Shown: positions 34,465 to 43,522 of the stretch, in pieces | How positions within the stretch are numbered: the stretch's first letter is position 1 | How the letters are laid out: every line of letters begins with the position of its first letter | From: JAKAUF01 sp050746205 | GTDB taxonomy: Bacteria; Acidobacteriota; Terriglobia; Terriglobales; SCQP01 | Assembly (NCBI GenBank): GCA_050746205.1 | Contig: JBOGKW010000001.1 | Span: 1 to 64,000, forward strand | DNA length: 64,000 bases | Reading direction: 5' to 3' | Program-made: the position numbers and the translations under genes | The notes under the pieces: model-generated | What the model was told of the DNA's origin: nothing | What the model saw: the letters and a program-made list of their open reading frames with translations, nothing else | The model's database searches: none

Positions 34465-35436
34465 GTGCTCACCACCGACCGCTTGGCCTCCACTTCCCGC
34501 CTGGAAGCTTCGCTGCGGAGCGTCATCCGCACCCCGGTCCCGGCCGCCGACGGCCGTGATGACGCGGTGCGCATGGCGCTAATCGCGCTGGTCGCCAACG
34601 GACACATTCTGATTGAGGACGTGCCAGGCGTAGGCAAGACGACACTGGCGCAAGCGCTGGCGCGCTCGCTGGACTGCACGCTGCAGCGAATTCAGTTCAC
34701 CAGCGATCTGCTGCCCAGCGATGTCACCGGGATCAGCGTCTACAATCAGGCCAGCCAGCGCTTCGAGTTCAAGCGCGGACCCATCTTCGCCCATATCGTT
34801 GTGGCGGATGAGATCAACCGCACCACGCCCAAGACGCAATCGGCGCTGCTGGAGGCGATGAATGAACGCCAGGTGACCGCCGACGGCGAGACCCACCCGT
34901 TGCCGGCGCCGTTCCTGGTGGTGGCGACGCAAAATCCCATCGAGCATCAGGGCACCTTTCCGCTGCCGGAGAGCCAGCTGGACCGCTTCTTGGTGCGGAT
35001 CCGCATGGGCTACCCCGCCATTGCGGATGAGAAGGCGATCCTCCGGGGCGACGCCGGCGCGGAGCGACTGGCCAGCGTGGTGGCGATTGCGACGGGCGAG
35101 GAGGTGCTGGCCTGGCAGGCCGCGGCGCGGGAGGTGCGCGTCGAGGAATCGCTGTTGGACTATGGGCTGGCTTTGGCGCGGGCCACGCGCGAGCATCCCG
35201 CCTTGGCCCTGGGCGTCAGCCCACGCGGCGCGTTGATGTTGTATCGGGCGGCACAGGCCCGCGCATGGCTCCAGGGGCGCGGTTATTGCACGCCGGATGA
35301 CCTGAAGCGCCTGGCGGTGCCGGTGCTGGCGCACCGCATCGCGCTGAAGCCGAGCGTAGCGCATTGGGAACGGCGCTCGGAACAGGCCGACGCGTTGCTG
35401 GCGCAGATCGCCGCCACGGTGCCGGTGCCGGACTAG
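34465..35436 (+). CDS. MoxR-family AAA+ ATPase
   Basis: A 323-residue MoxR ATPase, a chaperone-like AAA+ family that usually works with VWA-domain proteins in assembling or activating enzymes and envelope proteins. Walker A is LIEDVPGVGKTTLAQALARS, Walker B is IVVADEINRTTPKTQSALLE, sensor 1 is FLVVATQNPIEHQGTFPLPE and the arginine-rich segment is SQLDRFLVRI. LALGVSPRGALMLYRAAQA is the C-terminal lid. Typical neighbours (DUF58, VWA, transglutaminase-like genes) are absent downstream. GTG start at 34465; TACACT at 34436-34441 is a possible -10 box with CTGCCA at 34413-34418 as -35. Confidence 0.92.
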   Translation: MLTTDRLASTSRLEASLRSVIRTPVPAADGRDDAVRMALIALVANGHILIEDVPGVGKTTLAQALARSLDCTLQRIQFTSDLLPSDVTGISVYNQASQRFEFKRGPIFAHIVVADEINRTTPKTQSALLEAMNERQVTADGETHPLPAPFLVVATQNPIEHQGTFPLPESQLDRFLVRIRMGYPAIADEKAILRGDAGAERLASVVAIATGEEVLAWQAAAREVRVEESLLDYGLALARATREHPALALGVSPRGALMLYRAAQARAWLQGRGYCTPDDLKRLAVPVLAHRIALKPSVAHWERRSEQADALLAQIAATVPVPD

Positions 35437-35523
35437 GCGCCGAGATCCCGCAGTGTGGCAAAACAAAAACGGCGCCGGGCGCCCGCTCGCGCCCCGCGCC
35501 GAGTTGCCTTGGCGATGGTGAGC

Positions 35524-36015
35524 CTAGAACAACGATGGCGGAGTGCTGCCGCCGCTGCTGCACGAACTGCTGACCGTCTTGATCTTCTGCACATCCAGGC
35601 TTTGCTGCCCGCCCGCTTGTCCGGCCGGGGTTCCAGCCGCGCCGGCATTGCTCGCCGTGCCGGTAACCGTCACGGTGTGGTCCACGTGCTTGGACAGGTC
35701 CACGTTGCTGCTGGTCAGAGTCCAGGTTTGATTGGTCGCTTGGTCGGTCAGGGAATACTGGCCGGCGCCGCTACTCTGTAGACAGCCCGTTGCCGAGACG
35801 GTTCCGCTGGCCATGCCCTGGTCTTGCTGGCCGGCCTGCGCACTCGGCTGTGCGCCGGGTTGCTGTTGCTGGCCCTGGTTGGGTTGCGCTTGCTGTTGCC
35901 CTTGCTGACCCTGCTGACCGGTGTTCTGAGCCCACGCCGGGGTCATCGCGGCGAAAAAGCACATCGCCACCAGCATCGTCAGTGTCGCTAGCAATTGATT
36001 AGTTCTCGAATGCAT
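35524..36015 (-). CDS. Secreted Gln-rich protein with a small beta domain (DUF5818-like)
   Basis: A 163-residue exported protein. The signal peptide (LLATLTMLVAMCFFAAMTPAWA) is followed by about 40 residues dominated by Gln, Gly and Pro, clearly disordered. The C-terminal domain begins SGTVSATGCLQSSGAGQYSL, then TWTLTSSNVDLSKHVDHTV and TVTGTASN, a pattern of small OB-like secreted domains frequent in Acidobacteriota (I recall DUF5818). Function unknown. The ATG at 36015 has AGGAGG at good spacing. It is the last reading frame before the convergent moxR. Confidence 0.75.
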   Translation of the reverse strand: MHSRTNQLLATLTMLVAMCFFAAMTPAWAQNTGQQGQQGQQQAQPNQGQQQQPGAQPSAQAGQQDQGMASGTVSATGCLQSSGAGQYSLTDQATNQTWTLTSSNVDLSKHVDHTVTVTGTASNAGAAGTPAGQAGGQQSLDVQKIKTVSSSCSSGGSTPPSLF

Positions 36016-36197
36016 CTGCGTTCCTCCTGGGAATGCGTCCCAAGAACGCTCGGGCACGAGCCCCGGCGATCCCGGCGACGCTTTTGTAAGGAGATGCGGC
36101 GCGGTGGGCGGAGGTTGGGCCAGGTCCGGTGCCCTGAATGGGGGTAGCATGCACCCCACCAGGCCTCAGTGCCGGTCCCAGAAACTCCGCATCGCAT
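35988..36197 (-). CDS. Possible short ORF overlapping the start of the secreted protein gene
   Basis: A 69-codon frame starts with ATG at 36197, directly after GGAGGAGG at 5-nt spacing, the best Shine-Dalgarno sequence in the area. It ends 28 bases inside the secreted-protein gene in another frame. The peptide (starting MRCGVSGTGTEAWWGACYPH) has no recognisable fold. If translated, it could couple or control initiation of the downstream gene. It may equally be chance. Confidence 0.25.
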   Translation of the reverse strand: MRCGVSGTGTEAWWGACYPHSGHRTWPNLRPPRRISLQKRRRDRRGSCPSVLGTHSQEERRCIRELINC

Positions 36198-36552
36198 CGT
36201 GACCTCCTCCGCGACGAACTGGCGCGAGAAGCAGGGTGGCAGCGCCGGATGGTCTTGGCGCTCTGCCCTGCGCCCCTTGGCCTGACCAACTGCACGGCGC
36301 TTGCCAAAGGCCGGTGGCGAGCTAAATGCAGCCACTGGCGCGGGGGCCGGCATGCGCCGCGAAGAAGCCGTGCGGTTTAGGAGCGTGCGGGCGCGAAGTT
36401 TCCGCCCGCGAGTCAGCGCTTACTGCGTACCGCATATGTGGGACCGGGGTCATGGGGTTGCCGTCGCGATCCAGTCCCAAAAGACCACTGGCGGGCTGCC
36501 AGTAGGGAAGCCCACGCTGCCGGGTGTAGCGTAAACAGAGGAGGCTGAGACG
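36198..36552. other. Region between divergent genes, no gene seen
   Basis: About 355 bases between the short ORF and phhB. Reading frames here have uneven codon use and no known motif. The phhB ribosome-binding site GAGGAGG lies at its right end. I see no clear repeat or RNA structure. Confidence 0.4.
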
Positions 36553-36891
36553 ATGACGCAATTGGCGGAAAAGAGCTGTGTGCCCTGCCGGGGCGGCGTG
36601 CCGCCGCTGAGCGGAGTGGAACTGGAGCGTCTGCGGCAACAGCTGCCTTCCTGGACGGTGGTGCAAGGCCACCACCTGCAGCGGGATTACAAATTTCCGG
36701 ACTTCGTAACCGCGCTGGCGTTTGTCAACCAGATCGGCGCGATCGCCGAGAAGGAAGGCCATCATCCCGATATCGAGCTCGGCTGGGGGCGGGTCGGCGT
36801 GCGGACGTTCACCCACAAGATTGATGGATTGACGGAGAGCGATTTCATCCTGGCGGCCAAGATTGAGGAGGCGCGCGGTCCGGGCCAATAG
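36553..36891 (+). CDS. phhB: 4a-hydroxytetrahydrobiopterin dehydratase (pterin-4a-carbinolamine dehydratase)
   Basis: A 112-residue PCD/DCoH-fold enzyme that regenerates the pterin cofactor after aromatic amino acid hydroxylation. The active-site motif EKEGHHPDIELGWG is intact (H-H-P-D), preceded by YKFPDFVTALAFVNQIGAIA and followed by VGVRTFTHKIDGLTESDFILA. ATG at 36553 with GAGGAGGC upstream. No phenylalanine hydroxylase gene is adjacent, so a role in molybdopterin or general pterin metabolism is also possible. Confidence 0.93.
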   Translation: MTQLAEKSCVPCRGGVPPLSGVELERLRQQLPSWTVVQGHHLQRDYKFPDFVTALAFVNQIGAIAEKEGHHPDIELGWGRVGVRTFTHKIDGLTESDFILAAKIEEARGPGQ

Positions 36892-36914
36892 GCAAGGAAA
36901 TGGGGAGCCGGGGG

Positions 36915-37165
36915 CCGAGATCGTCAACTCCCGTGAGGCCAACTGGCGTCTACGTCCGCGGCGGGGGCCGCATCGAGTCCCGTTCCATCGAAACCATCGG
37001 GCTGACCAAGCTGGGCTTCCGTCGCGGTCCGGACATGGCGCAGGCAGCAGGCGCAGACCCTGGCCCGGCTGATCGGGCCGGACGGGGCGGCGCCCGCGCC
37101 GTTCGGCGGCAACGGCAGGCCGGCAACAATTGTCGTAACCCGAGCGCCGCCGGGCACGTTAGATA
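36915..37165 (+). pseudogene. Decayed fragment of an RND (HAE1) efflux pump gene
   Basis: The translated text IESRSIETIGLTKLGF, then RRGPDMAQA, mirrors MESRSIQNMGLIKLTF and HPGTDMDQA in the intact pump 2 kb downstream, and the DNA aligns without gaps from ATCGTCAAC (36920) to GACATGG. After a frame change, LARLIGPDGAAPAPFGGN matches the pump region ending APPPFGGN. About 160 bases between the two blocks are missing. There is no start, no remaining membrane domain and a stop soon after. It is a relic of a second pump copy and not a gene. Confidence 0.75.
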
Positions 37166-37169
37166 GTCC

Positions 37170-37454
37170 ATGCGTGGGGCGCAACGCCGGGCGGCGGTCT
37201 ATCCGAGGGGATTTCCGGGACCCGCCTGGGTGTGGTATTTGGGGTTGGGGCTGGCGTTGGCGGCGGGCATGGTACTGCCACTGCACGCCCGCCGCCATCG
37301 CCTGCACCGCGCCCAGTTGGTTTCCGTGGCGCCGCATCCGGTGACCGCCTGGCTCGGGCCCACGGTGCGAGCGATTTCCCTGCCGCCGTTCGCCGTCCGG
37401 GCCCGGCGGGGTGCGGGCCAATCCCGCGTGCGCATCCGCCCACCCACCGCATAG
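37170..37454 (+). CDS. Possible small membrane protein, unknown
   Basis: A 94-codon frame with a single hydrophobic helix (AWVWYLGLGLALAAGMVLPL) followed by a basic, Arg/His-rich tail. Codons are GC-rich at position 3, as in real genes here. It lies directly after the RND relic, with no Shine-Dalgarno sequence or family match, so it could also be part of the decayed locus. Confidence 0.35.
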   Translation: MRGAQRRAAVYPRGFPGPAWVWYLGLGLALAAGMVLPLHARRHRLHRAQLVSVAPHPVTAWLGPTVRAISLPPFAVRARRGAGQSRVRIRPPTA

Positions 37455-37566
37455 CCCACAGGCAGGAATGCCTTGCCGATCGCCGGGCACCCATGCGTGG
37501 GTACTGCCCCGGCGTCACACCTCAAGACCCACCGGCGACAGCCGGGCCCAAGTTGAGGAGAGCTTC

Positions 37567-38979
37567 ATGGGAACGTTTTGGCGCCTCCGGATCGCCGGCG
37601 GCAGCATCATCATCTGCCTGCTGGCCGTATGGGCCATGGCCGCCGTGCCGCCACCGGCGGCGAGCGGCGGCAATTTAACCCTGGCGCAGGCGGTGCGGCG
37701 AGCGCTGGCGTATTACCCGACCGCCTTGGCGGCGGCGCGCAACGCGGCGGCGGCGCAGGCGCAGGTGGGGGTCGCCAAGACCAGCTATCTGCCGGTGATG
37801 GGGCTGACGGCGCAATTCGACCGGGCCACGGATAATGCGGTGCTGGGCCTGTCGTTCCCCAGCCCATTGCCCTCGATCAGCGGCACCGTTCCCCCCAAGG
37901 ACTACTTTGGCGATTCCGCCTGGAGCAGCGCCGCGGGGTTGTATTTCAACTGGGAGTTCTTCGACTTTGGCCGCCGCGCCGCCAATGTGCATTTTTACCG
38001 GGACCTGGCGGCGCAGGCGTCCGAGCAGGAACAATACGTGCGGCTGCAAGTGGCGGCGCATGCGGCGGATGCGTTCCTGAACGTGCTGGCGGCGCAGGCG
38101 CAGCAGAGCGTGGCCATGGCCGATGTGGGCCGCTGGCGCACGGTGGACCAGATCGTACGGGTGCTGGTGGGGCAACAACTGCGGCCGGGGGCCGATGCCT
38201 CGCGGGCAGACGCGGAGCTGGCCGGGGCGCGCATCCAGCTGGCCGGGGCGGAGCAGACGGTGCTGCGGGCCGACGCGGCACTGCGGGAGGCGGTGGGGGG
38301 CGCGGCGCTGCCGCAGTTGGACAGCGGGCTTTTGGCGGCGGCGCCGGAGGCGGCCCCACCCAGCGGGCCGGCGGCGCCGCAACACCCGGAAGCCTTGGCC
38401 CAGCAGCAGGCCGTCGCAGCCAGCCAGCAGCAGGGCAAAGAGCTGGCGGTCGCCGACCGGCCGCGCTTTTACATGCTGGGCGCGGCGTTTGGGCGGGGCA
38501 CCGGAGTGCTGGCGCCGGGGCAATTGGCCGGCGGCCTGAACGGCCTGTCGCCCACCGGCGCGGGCAACTGGGCGGTGGGCGGGGCGGTGGATTTTTCCTT
38601 TACCCGGCTGGCGCAGGTGCGGCAACAGCGGGCGGTGCAGCGCCAGCAGTTGGCCGCCGCCCAGGACCGCTACACGCTGGTGCTGGCGCAACTAGACGAG
38701 GTGCGGCGGCAGGCGGCGGCGGACTTGGCCGCGGCACGGCAGGTGGCCCAGGAGTCGCCCATCGAGCTGCAAGCCGCCCAGACCGGCGAGGCGCAGGCGC
38801 GGGCCCGCTATCAGGCCGGGTTGTCCGACATTGTGGATTTGGCGAACGCCGAGCAACTGCTGGCACGGGCGCAGAGCGATGACGCGCTGAGCCGGCTGCA
38901 GGTGTGGCGGGGCTGGCTGGAGACGGGTTACGCCAAGGGCGATCTGCAACCTTTTTTGCGCGCCGTCGGAGGCTATTAA
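37567..38979 (+). CDS. TolC-family outer-membrane factor of the HAE1 RND operon
   Basis: A 470-residue outer-membrane channel protein. A signal segment (GGSIIICLLAVWAMAAV) is followed by TolC repeats; the first begins LTLAQAVRRALAYYPTALAA and the second region includes VGGAVDFSFTRLAQVRQQRA and QARARYQAGLSDIVDLANAEQ, a typical TolC signature. The ATG at 37567 follows GAGGAGAG at good spacing. Its stop codon directly abuts the RND start (TAAATG). Operon order is TolC-pump-adaptor, unlike the metal system where the adaptor precedes the pump. Confidence 0.9.
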   Translation: MGTFWRLRIAGGSIIICLLAVWAMAAVPPPAASGGNLTLAQAVRRALAYYPTALAAARNAAAAQAQVGVAKTSYLPVMGLTAQFDRATDNAVLGLSFPSPLPSISGTVPPKDYFGDSAWSSAAGLYFNWEFFDFGRRAANVHFYRDLAAQASEQEQYVRLQVAAHAADAFLNVLAAQAQQSVAMADVGRWRTVDQIVRVLVGQQLRPGADASRADAELAGARIQLAGAEQTVLRADAALREAVGGAALPQLDSGLLAAAPEAAPPSGPAAPQHPEALAQQQAVAASQQQGKELAVADRPRFYMLGAAFGRGTGVLAPGQLAGGLNGLSPTGAGNWAVGGAVDFSFTRLAQVRQQRAVQRQQLAAAQDRYTLVLAQLDEVRRQAAADLAAARQVAQESPIELQAAQTGEAQARARYQAGLSDIVDLANAEQLLARAQSDDALSRLQVWRGWLETGYAKGDLQPFLRAVGGY

Positions 38980-41900
38980 ATGAGGATGATCGCGGCTGCG
39001 CTACGGCGGCCTTTCACGGTGTTGGTGCTGGCGGTGGTCGTGGTGGGGGCGGCGGTGCTGGCCGTCTCCCGCATGTCCATTGACGTCTTTCCCACCCTGG
39101 ACATGCCGGTGCTCTATGTTGCCCAGCCCTACGGCGGCATGGCGCCGGCGGAGATGGAAGGCTACATCGTCAACTACTACGAGACCAATTTCCTCTACAT
39201 CTCCGGCGTGGATCACATGGAGTCCCGTTCGATTCAGAACATGGGGCTCATCAAGCTGACTTTTCATCCCGGCACGGACATGGATCAGGCCGTGGCGGAG
39301 ACGGCGGCTTATGTGCAGCGCTCGCTAGCCTACATGCCGAAGGGCATTGTGCCGCCCTTCATCATGCGCTTCGACGCCGGCAGCGTGCCGGTGGGCGATT
39401 TGGTGCTCTCCAGCCGCACCGAATCCCAGGGCCAGTTGGACGACTTGGCCCAGATACGGATCCGGCCGATGTTCGCCGGCCTGGCCGGGGTGTCGGCGCC
39501 GCCGCCGTTTGGCGGCAATCCGCGCAGCATCATTGTCAGCATCAATCCCGACCGGTTGGCGGCGCAGGGGCTCTCGCTGGACGACGTGGTACAGGCCATC
39601 GCCAATGGCAACGCGGTGCTGCCCAGCGGCAATGCGCGCATCGGCAAGTGGAACCGCATCGTGCGCGTCAACACCGTGGTGCCCGCCTACCAGGACTTGA
39701 CGGATTTGCCCCTGCGCAGCCGCTACGGCCCGATGATCCGGCTGGGGGACATCGCCACCATCGCCGACGCCGCCGACGTGGTCAGCGGCTACGCCGAATT
39801 GAACGGGCGGCGGGTGGTTTACATCCCGGTCACCAAGCACGCCGACGCCTCCACGCTGCGGGTGGTCAGCGAGGTCAAGGCGGAGTTGCCGGAGATGCGG
39901 CAGCAACTGCCGCGCGACGTCCAGGTGCACTTCGCCTTTGACCAGTCGGTGTACGTGCGCAACGCCCTGCAGGTGCTGCTGACCGAGGGGCTGCTGGGCG
40001 CGCTGCTCACGGGCCTGGTGGTTTGGTTGTTTTTGCGCGATGCCCGGAGTTCGCTGATCGTGGTGACGGTCATTCCCTTCGCCTTGCTGGCGGCAGTGGC
40101 GGGGTTATGGGCCTTTGGCCAAAGCCTGAACATCATGACTCTGGGCGGGCTGGCGCTGGCTATCGGCATTTTGGTGGATGAGGCTACGGTGGCGGTGGAA
40201 AACATTCACACCCACCTGGCCCGCGGGGCCAAGCCGGCGCGGGCGGCGCTGGCGGCGACGCGGGAGATCTTCTTGCCGCAGTTGCTGGCCATGCTGTGCG
40301 TGGCGGCGGTGTTTTTGCCGGCGTTCTTCATGACCGGCATCAGCCGTTCGCTCTTTATTCCCCTGGCGCTGGCCGTGGGGCTGGCGATGGGGGCGTCGTT
40401 CGTGCTGTCCAACACGCTGGTGCCGCTGCTGTCGGTGCTGCTGCTGCGGCATCACCATGGGCCCGCAGTGGCGCCGGAAGGGGTGGTGCCGGGGCGGCGC
40501 CCCTCGCCGCTGGAGCGGCTGCGGCAGGGCGTTCTGCGCTGGACGGCGCGGCTGGCGCCGCGGGCAAAGTGGGCGGTGGCGGTTTATCTGGTGGGTTGCC
40601 TGGCGCTGATCGCCACCTTCGTCCGCGCCGACGGCACCGATCTGTTCCCGCAGGCCAACACCGGCGAGTTCCAGGTGCGGCTGCGGGCGCCAACGGGCAC
40701 GCGGCTGAAGCTGACGGAGCAGTTGTACAACCAGGCGCTGGGGCTGGTTGAGCGGGAGGCGGGGCCGGGGAATGTGGAGACGAGCCTGGGCTTCGTCGGG
40801 ACGCAGCCACGGTCGTACCCCATCAACACGATTTATTTGTGGACCAGTGGGCCGGAGGAGGCGGTGATGCAGGTGGCGCTGCGGCGCGGCTCCGGCATCA
40901 AGCTTTTGCCCTTCGAGGACCACCTGCGGCAGGCGTTCGCGCGCGAGATGCCGGACGTGACGATCTCATTCGAGGCGGGCGACATCATCGGCAAGATCAT
41001 GAATCTGGGGGCGCCGGCGCCGATCGCGGTGAACGTGACGGGGTTCCATTTGCAGCAGGACCAGGCCTACGCCCGCCAGGTGCGGGCAGCGCTGCGGCGC
41101 ATTCCGGCGCTGCGGGACGTGCAGTTTGAGCAGTCGGGCGCCTATCCGGCAGTGCTGATCAACGTGGACCGGGAGCGGGCGGCGGAGTTGGGCCTTTCGT
41201 TGGCGGCGATCGGCCGATCGCTGACCGAGGCCACCGCCTCCAGCCGCTTCGTGGCCCGGGACTTTTGGCAGAACCCGGCCACCGGCGTGACCTATCAGGT
41301 GCAGGCGCTGTATCCGCCGAGCGAGGTCAACAGCCTGGACGCGCTGCGCACCATGTCCTTGAAGACCGCGCCGGCGCGGGCGGTGGGGGCGGACGGGAAT
41401 GGGGCGACGCGGGCGGTGGAACTGGGCGATGTGGCCCGGCTGGACTTCGGAACCGTCGAGGAGGAATACGACCACTACAACATGCAGCGGGTGATGACCG
41501 TGACCGCCAACGTGCAGACGGGCAGCTTGGGCGATGCCGCCCAGGCGGTGCGGGCGGCGCTGGCGGAGTTGCCGCCGCCGCCGCGCGGGGTGCGAGTGGC
41601 GCTGCTGGGGCAGGTGCAGCCGATGGAGCAGACGCTGGCCGGCCTGCGCGGCGGGTTGCTGCTGGCGGTGGCGGTCATCCTGCTGCTGATGACGGCCAGC
41701 TTCCAGAGCTGGCGGCTGGCCTTGGCGGTGGTCTCGGCCGTGCCGGCGCTGCTGGTGGGGGTGCTGGTGTCGCTGTATTTGTTTGGCTCGACACTGAACA
41801 TCGAGTCCTTCATGGGGGCGATCATGACCATCGGCATCGCCGTGGCCAACGGGATTTTGCTGATCACGATGGCGGAGCAGGCGCGGCGGCGGCGGCAAGC

Positions 41901-42267
41901 CGAATGGCGGGCCGAGGCGGCGCGGGACGGAGCCGCGCCGGCGGAGAGCCAGGAGGCCGGCCGGCGCGCGCGTGCGGCGCTGGCGGCGGCGGGGGAGGGG
42001 GCGGGCGTGCGGTTGCGGCCCATCTTGATGACCGCCGCGGCGATGATCGCAGGCATGATCCCGATGGCGCTATCGCTGGAGGCGGGCGGCGAGCAGTCGG
42101 CCCCGCTCGGGCAGGCGGTCATCGGCGGGCTGGCGGCGGCCACGCTGGCCACGCTGCTGATCATGCCGGCGGTGTTCCTCCTGCTGCAACGAAAGCAATC
42201 GGACGCGACGCCCTCGTTGGATCCGGAGGATCCCGAGAGCCGGGAGTTCGAGGAGGCGGAGGCATGA
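38980..42267 (+). CDS. RND efflux pump, HAE1/AcrB-like superfamily
   Basis: A 1095-residue inner-membrane pump. The N-terminal helix, RMSIDVFPTLDMPVLYVAQP, and two porter loops are typical. TM4 reads LGGLALAIGILVDEATVAVENI: one Asp of the proton relay is kept, whereas classical AcrB has two, as in many acidobacterial pumps. The second TM block begins MEQTLAGLRGGLLLAVAVIL, and VRLRPILMTAAAMIAGMIPMAL is the conserved C-terminal helix. An Ala/Arg-rich insert of about 35 residues (EQARRRRQAEWRAEAARDG) sits between TM10 and TM11 on the cytoplasmic side. Substrate unknown: drugs, lipids or siderophores are possible. Confidence 0.92.
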   Translation: MRMIAAALRRPFTVLVLAVVVVGAAVLAVSRMSIDVFPTLDMPVLYVAQPYGGMAPAEMEGYIVNYYETNFLYISGVDHMESRSIQNMGLIKLTFHPGTDMDQAVAETAAYVQRSLAYMPKGIVPPFIMRFDAGSVPVGDLVLSSRTESQGQLDDLAQIRIRPMFAGLAGVSAPPPFGGNPRSIIVSINPDRLAAQGLSLDDVVQAIANGNAVLPSGNARIGKWNRIVRVNTVVPAYQDLTDLPLRSRYGPMIRLGDIATIADAADVVSGYAELNGRRVVYIPVTKHADASTLRVVSEVKAELPEMRQQLPRDVQVHFAFDQSVYVRNALQVLLTEGLLGALLTGLVVWLFLRDARSSLIVVTVIPFALLAAVAGLWAFGQSLNIMTLGGLALAIGILVDEATVAVENIHTHLARGAKPARAALAATREIFLPQLLAMLCVAAVFLPAFFMTGISRSLFIPLALAVGLAMGASFVLSNTLVPLLSVLLLRHHHGPAVAPEGVVPGRRPSPLERLRQGVLRWTARLAPRAKWAVAVYLVGCLALIATFVRADGTDLFPQANTGEFQVRLRAPTGTRLKLTEQLYNQALGLVEREAGPGNVETSLGFVGTQPRSYPINTIYLWTSGPEEAVMQVALRRGSGIKLLPFEDHLRQAFAREMPDVTISFEAGDIIGKIMNLGAPAPIAVNVTGFHLQQDQAYARQVRAALRRIPALRDVQFEQSGAYPAVLINVDRERAAELGLSLAAIGRSLTEATASSRFVARDFWQNPATGVTYQVQALYPPSEVNSLDALRTMSLKTAPARAVGADGNGATRAVELGDVARLDFGTVEEEYDHYNMQRVMTVTANVQTGSLGDAAQAVRAALAELPPPPRGVRVALLGQVQPMEQTLAGLRGGLLLAVAVILLLMTASFQSWRLALAVVSAVPALLVGVLVSLYLFGSTLNIESFMGAIMTIGIAVANGILLITMAEQARRRRQAEWRAEAARDGAAPAESQEAGRRARAALAAAGEGAGVRLRPILMTAAAMIAGMIPMALSLEAGGEQSAPLGQAVIGGLAAATLATLLIMPAVFLLLQRKQSDATPSLDPEDPESREFEEAEA

Positions 42268-42328
42268 GCGGGCAGGCGAGGACGCCATGCATCGGATGGC
42301 GGCGGGGCGGACGGAAAGGATCTCGGCA

Positions 42329-43522
42329 ATGGGCATGAGAACGCGAAATCGGCGGTGGAGTGGGGCGGGGCTGGCGGCAGGGCTGATGTTGGCGCTGGCG
42401 GCGCTGGCCGGCGGCTTGGGCGGATGCAGCGCGCACGGCGGCCACACAGTGCGAGCGGCGGAAGCCAGCCTGCCGCCGCTGGTGGCTACGGCGCCCGTGC
42501 GGCGGGAGCGGCCGCGGCTGAGCACCGACCTGCCAGCGGAGTTGGACCCGTATCAGGATGTGGTCCTGCGGGCGCGCGTGCCCGGGTTTGTGGCCCGTCT
42601 CTACGCCGACCGCGGTACGCGGGTGCGGGCTGGACAACTGCTGGCGACGATTGAGGCGCCGGATCTGGTGGCCAAGGTGGGCCAAGCGGAGCAGCAGTTG
42701 AGCGCGGCGCGGGCGCAGCGGGCCGAGGCGCAGGCGGCGCTGGCCCGGGACCAGGCGACGCTGCAGCGGCTGAGCGGCGCGGCGCAGGCCATGCCCGGAG
42801 CGGTGGCCGGCAACGACATCACGGTGGCGCAGCAGACGGTGAAGATGGACGCGGCGCAGTCGCAGTCCCGCGCCGCGGCCGAGGCGGCGGCGCAAAAAGC
42901 CCTACAGTCGGTGACGGCGCTGGAGCAATACCTCCAGGTGCGGGCGCCGTTCTCCGGCATGGTGGTGACGCGCATGATCTCCGCGGGGGCGCTGGTGGGA
43001 CCGGGAGGCGTGCCGATGTTCGAGGTCCAGCAGTTGGATCCCCTGCGGCTGACCGTGGATGTGCCGGAGGCCGAGGTGGGGGGCGCGGCGATCGGCGACC
43101 GCGTCGCCTTCACCGTCACTAGCGCACCGGGGCGCACGTTCACCGCGGTGGTGGCGCGCATCGCCCACAGCCTGTTGCCGCAGACCCGCACCATGCCGGT
43201 CGAGGCCGACGCCGCCAACCCGCAGTTGGTATTGGCGCCGGGGATGTTCGCCCGGGTGCTCTGGCCGGTGCAGCGGCGGCAGCCGACGTTGTATGTGCCG
43301 ACGACGGCGGTTCTGGACACCACGTTGGGCCAGAGCGTCGAGGTGGTACGCAACGGGAAAATCGCCATGGTGCCGGTGACAACGGGCTTCACCGACGGCG
43401 CGCAGATGGAGGTCTTCGGGCCACTGCAGCCGGGCGATCCGGTGGTCACGCCGGGGGACAAGACGCTGGCTGCGGGGTCGGCGGTGCGGGTCGCCGCCAG
43501 CGGCGCTGGCACCGGGTCGTAG
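42329..43522 (+). CDS. Periplasmic adaptor lipoprotein of the HAE1 RND operon
   Basis: A 397-residue membrane fusion protein. The signal ends LAGGLGGC, a lipobox. The lipoyl half YQDVVLRARVPGFVARLYAD is followed by a coiled-coil hairpin (residues 105-205, repeated AQA/AAA-rich), the second half YLQVRAPFSGMVVTRMISAG, and beta domains with PTLYVPTTAVLDTTLGQSVE. I chose the ATG at 42329, 8 nt after GGAAAGGA; an ATG at 42287 would add a non-signal-like leader. It is last of the three-gene operon, 61 nt after the pump stop. Confidence 0.9.
   Translation: MGMRTRNRRWSGAGLAAGLMLALAALAGGLGGCSAHGGHTVRAAEASLPPLVATAPVRRERPRLSTDLPAELDPYQDVVLRARVPGFVARLYADRGTRVRAGQLLATIEAPDLVAKVGQAEQQLSAARAQRAEAQAALARDQATLQRLSGAAQAMPGAVAGNDITVAQQTVKMDAAQSQSRAAAEAAAQKALQSVTALEQYLQVRAPFSGMVVTRMISAGALVGPGGVPMFEVQQLDPLRLTVDVPEAEVGGAAIGDRVAFTVTSAPGRTFTAVVARIAHSLLPQTRTMPVEADAANPQLVLAPGMFARVLWPVQRRQPTLYVPTTAVLDTTLGQSVEVVRNGKIAMVPVTTGFTDGAQMEVFGPLQPGDPVVTPGDKTLAAGSAVRVAASGAGTGS

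Noticed and set aside
37232..37678. Pro/Arg-rich frame upstream of the TolC-like gene
   Set aside because: Composition is GC-driven, it overlaps a better frame and the TolC start, and it has no motif.
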